NCBI GenBank assembly: GCA_032158295.1
Contig: CM063262.1
Location: 2,699,394 to 2,763,393 of the forward strand
DNA: 64,000 bases
Source of the DNA: Pycnopodia helianthoides
Lineage: Eukaryota; Echinodermata; Asteroidea; Forcipulatida; Asteriidae
Reading direction: 5' to 3'
Part shown: positions 61,641 through 64,000 of the stretch, piece after piece
Numbering within the stretch: the stretch's first letter is position 1
Layout: every line of letters starts with the position of its first letter
Translations under genes and position numbers: made by a program
The notes under the pieces: generated by a model
What the model was told of the DNA's origin: nothing
The model's input: the letters and a program-made list of their open reading frames with translations, nothing else
Databases searched by the model: none

Positions 61641-61860
61641 TAAATGGTATTTAAACGCTGCTTCCCGAGTCGTATTTCACACTGCTTGCAGTAGTTCCTA
61701 GCGTCCACAACTATCAGTTCTCTTCAAGCCTGGTTCCTCTGTGCGACTAGCTGTCTTTAATTTGAAAGATTGAATTCTTCACCGAATATTAATTGCTTTT
61801 CTGCTTGAGGCCGGACACCGTGTCACCAGATTTCCAGCGAGAAATATTACTAAGGTAGGT
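61641..61860 (+). promoter_or_regulatory. Possible TATA promoter and first exon (plus strand)
   Basis: TATTTAAA (61648-61655) lies about 200 bp upstream of a good donor (ACTAAG then GTAGGT, cut after 61854). This could be an untranslated first exon of a plus-strand gene beyond the window. It has no coding support. Confidence 0.2.
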
Positions 61861-62343
61861 TGTTTATATGTATAGGTGAACCTTCTTTACGTTTACACTT
61901 AGTTATTAAAGATTTGAAAAGAATATGACCTGAACGGAAAGTTGGATGATATTAAATTCACAATAATTCAAATTATCTTCAGTACTTTTGTCACAGACTC
62001 TATCCGATGGCTACATTTTGCACAATTTTTACGGGCAATAGTCCTACCAAAGTTTGCTCTTTTTACCAAACGTTAAAAAACAAATGTACACAAATATCTT
62101 CATATTATATTTAGAGAGTATACCAATTACTTGAACGTAGTATTTGAAGATTTGAGAAGGATAAAACCTGAAGGGAAAGTTGGATGATAATAATTTACAA
62201 AGTATAAATCAGTATAAACTGGAGTAGCCTACTTTTGTCACATCAGACTATGGCTGCAGACTATGGCTGCATTTTGCACCATTTATACGGGGTAGTACAG
62301 TAGGGCTACATTTTCATAGTTTTAGTTTTAGAATTTTGCTTAC
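61861..62343. other. Intron of the vertnin-like gene; internal duplication
   Basis: Words such as GATTTGAAAAGAATATGACC / GATTTGAGAAGGATAAAACC and GAAAGTTGGATGATA recur about 240 bp apart (61912 and 62152), showing a diverged tandem duplication. No exon of the minus-strand gene was recognised here. Confidence 0.45.
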
Positions 62344-64000
62344 CTTATGTTTCATGTTTTGAACTTGTTTGAGATTCCTGGGGGCCGCTTCTGTGTCATT
62401 AATTACTAAAGATTGATATACATTTCTTGGATTTGAAGTAGTTACATCTTTTCTTATTTTATCAAGGGTTGATTTTGACGTCCTAATGTAATTTGTATTA
62501 CCATGTTTCTGATTTCCATGACTGTCATAAGAATGGGGAATATGTCCAATGTATTCTACAACTGCTGTGTTAAGTTTGCATTCATTATTTGGTAACTGGT
62601 CAAACCAGGTGATGCGCCTCTTAAAATTTGCGTCTCTCTTGAGGGTTGAATAAAATCGCTTCATTATAAAAATAGTGTCATCACCTAGCTGTGGTTTTAA
62701 AGGCTGAAGTTTTCGGCTACCTGTGCAATATTTTCCATCCTTCTTTTTAATATGCTTCAATCCGCCATCACAACACACAATGAAATCAGTTCGTTTTGTG
62801 GAAGATATTCTGCTATTCCAGATACCACAGTCATCAGTGAAATCACTCTGCTTTCCCATTTTCCTATTTGTAATATTTTCACTGTTGTTAATTACAAAGT
62901 ACATATTATCCTTATAACCTGGTGGAATCTGAACAATTTCGGGCGTTTCATCACAGACTATTTTATACAATTCAGTAGGATTTAGAAAAGTGTTAACAAG
63001 TCTTTTGCCAAAAGGCTGGACCTGGGGAATTTCCTCTGAAGAATTTTCATCAGACAAATCTAACCTTTTCCTTACTCGTCTAGAATTGTTGCATTTACTT
63101 TTTCTTTTCTGTGCTCTGGTACCATCAAGAGAAGATATTTTAATGTCAAACTCGTCTTCTGATGCAGGAAAGTTCTGACCCCAAAGTGACTTGCCCAGAG
63201 CAGATGTCGGAGAGGGAGCTGGAGACAGATCCGAGATGGGGACTTGGTGAGCTGGGGATAGAACTGACGAGGGAACAGGAGCTGGAGATGAAGGTAAATC
63301 AGCCGGGGTCGTACATGTAGCTGGTGACAGAAGAGGTGAAACTGGGGACTGAATGGAAACTGGAGACGTAGGTGAAGATAGAGTTCTTGGTGGACGGACT
63401 GGAGATGGAGAGTCGATGAGAGAGATGCATGGGGGTGAGCCAGCAGGAGACGAAATAGTGGACTGAATGGGAACTGGAGATGGAGACGTCGGTGAAGATA
63501 GAGTTCTTGGTGGACGGACAGGAGATGGAGAGTCAATGAGAGAGATGCATGGGGGTGAGCCAGCAGGAGACGAAACAGTGGATGGACGGAGGGGAGTGGA
63601 AGACACAACTTGAGCAAATGTCTTTCCGGGGGCGGCGTGCATCAGAGGGACAAAGTGATTCAGAGTCCATGTCCCTGTACCAATTAAGTCCATCGTGGTC
63701 CACATGATGTACACTGGCGTTTGAGTGCGCTCAACAGTAGGGTGGAATGTGGTGTTGAGTATGCGCACACATAAATCCGCCATTCCATTTACAGGTGGGT
63801 AAACTGAAATTATCGGAACTCCAATAACGGTTGCAGCTGCTTGGATTGTCCAAGCAGATGAATAACCTCCATCCTTAGCACAGCTCAGACAGGCCTCTTG
63901 ATAAGATGGACTTACCAGCCCAACTCCAGACTTCTGGTGCATCTCCATGTAAAACTCGGCATTGGAAACCATTTCCAAACACGTGCGGAATCGCAGCTCA
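62344..64000 (-). CDS. Vertnin-like protein, long partial exon
   Basis: One open frame of 552 codons runs from the window edge to a donor (ATAAG then GTAAGC, cut below 62344). It is incomplete at the N-terminus, where the frame continues through ELRFRTCLEMVSNAEFY to 64000. The first part (ELR.RT.LEM...FY, then SAWTIQAAATVIGVPIISVY, YIMWT and LNHFVPL) matches the OTU-like N-terminal fold of vertnin. A Ser/Pro-rich linker follows, with an exact 120-bp (40-residue) tandem repeat around 63355-63594. Next is a basic KRKSKCNNSRRVRKR stretch, probably a nuclear signal. The C-terminal region carries CGIWNSR, FIMKRFYSTLKRD, AVVEYIGHIP, HGN and YIRTSKSTLDKIRKD, as in DNA-binding or transposon-linked proteins of invertebrates. 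Its function is unknown. An origin from a mobile element, or domestication of one, is possible. The coding assignment is strong because of the length of the frame. Confidence 0.78.

Noticed and set aside
63072..63617. 181-codon minus-strand frame with LLLAHPHASLS repeats
   Set aside because: It overlaps the vertnin-like frame on the same strand in another phase and results from the 120-bp duplication.

Overview
This is a eukaryotic nuclear window: intron-rich genes with GT-AG splice sites, long introns full of short non-autonomous transposons, tRNA-derived SINEs and minisatellites, and no operons. Gene content (a metazoan receptor tyrosine kinase, TOMM40, ZPR1, a vertnin-like protein) points to an invertebrate deuterostome. 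The abundant TTAA-flanked 300-400 bp repeats resemble, from memory, those of sea-star genomes, so I favour an echinoderm, probably an asteroid. That placement is inference.

Layout. 1-21.7 kb is mostly repeats, with one convincing exon at 14661-14797 encoding a six-cysteine domain of CART-neuropeptide type. 21.8-45.0 kb (+ strand) carries one receptor tyrosine kinase gene that I could assemble from 17 coding exons in a single open frame (2589 nt, 862 aa): signal peptide, one EGF domain, three Calx-beta domains, one transmembrane helix, a complete tyrosine kinase and a short tail with two YxxM motifs. All introns from the signal exon to the TM exon are phase 1. A decayed duplicate of the EGF exon lies 3.2 kb upstream of the working one. 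45.0-46.1 kb looks like its 3' UTR, including a 33-bp minisatellite, followed by a 55-bp satellite (46.7-48.3 kb) and more repeats to 52.7 kb.

52.8-57.9 kb (- strand) is a complete six-exon TOMM40 gene (333 aa). It sits head-to-head, 570 bp apart, with the 5' end of ZPR1 (+ strand, 58.46 kb), which suggests a shared bidirectional promoter. Only the first zinc-finger part of ZPR1 was found, and its first exon appears to lack one base. 60.1-60.4 kb is a frameshifted remnant of a non-LTR retrotransposon. 62.3-64.0 kb (- strand) is a long exon of a vertnin-like protein that runs off the window edge.

The genes are not a pathway. TOMM40 is a housekeeping mitochondrial import channel, ZPR1 a housekeeping zinc-finger protein, and the kinase a surface receptor. 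The most unusual item is the receptor's EGF plus Calx-beta ectodomain joined to a tyrosine kinase.
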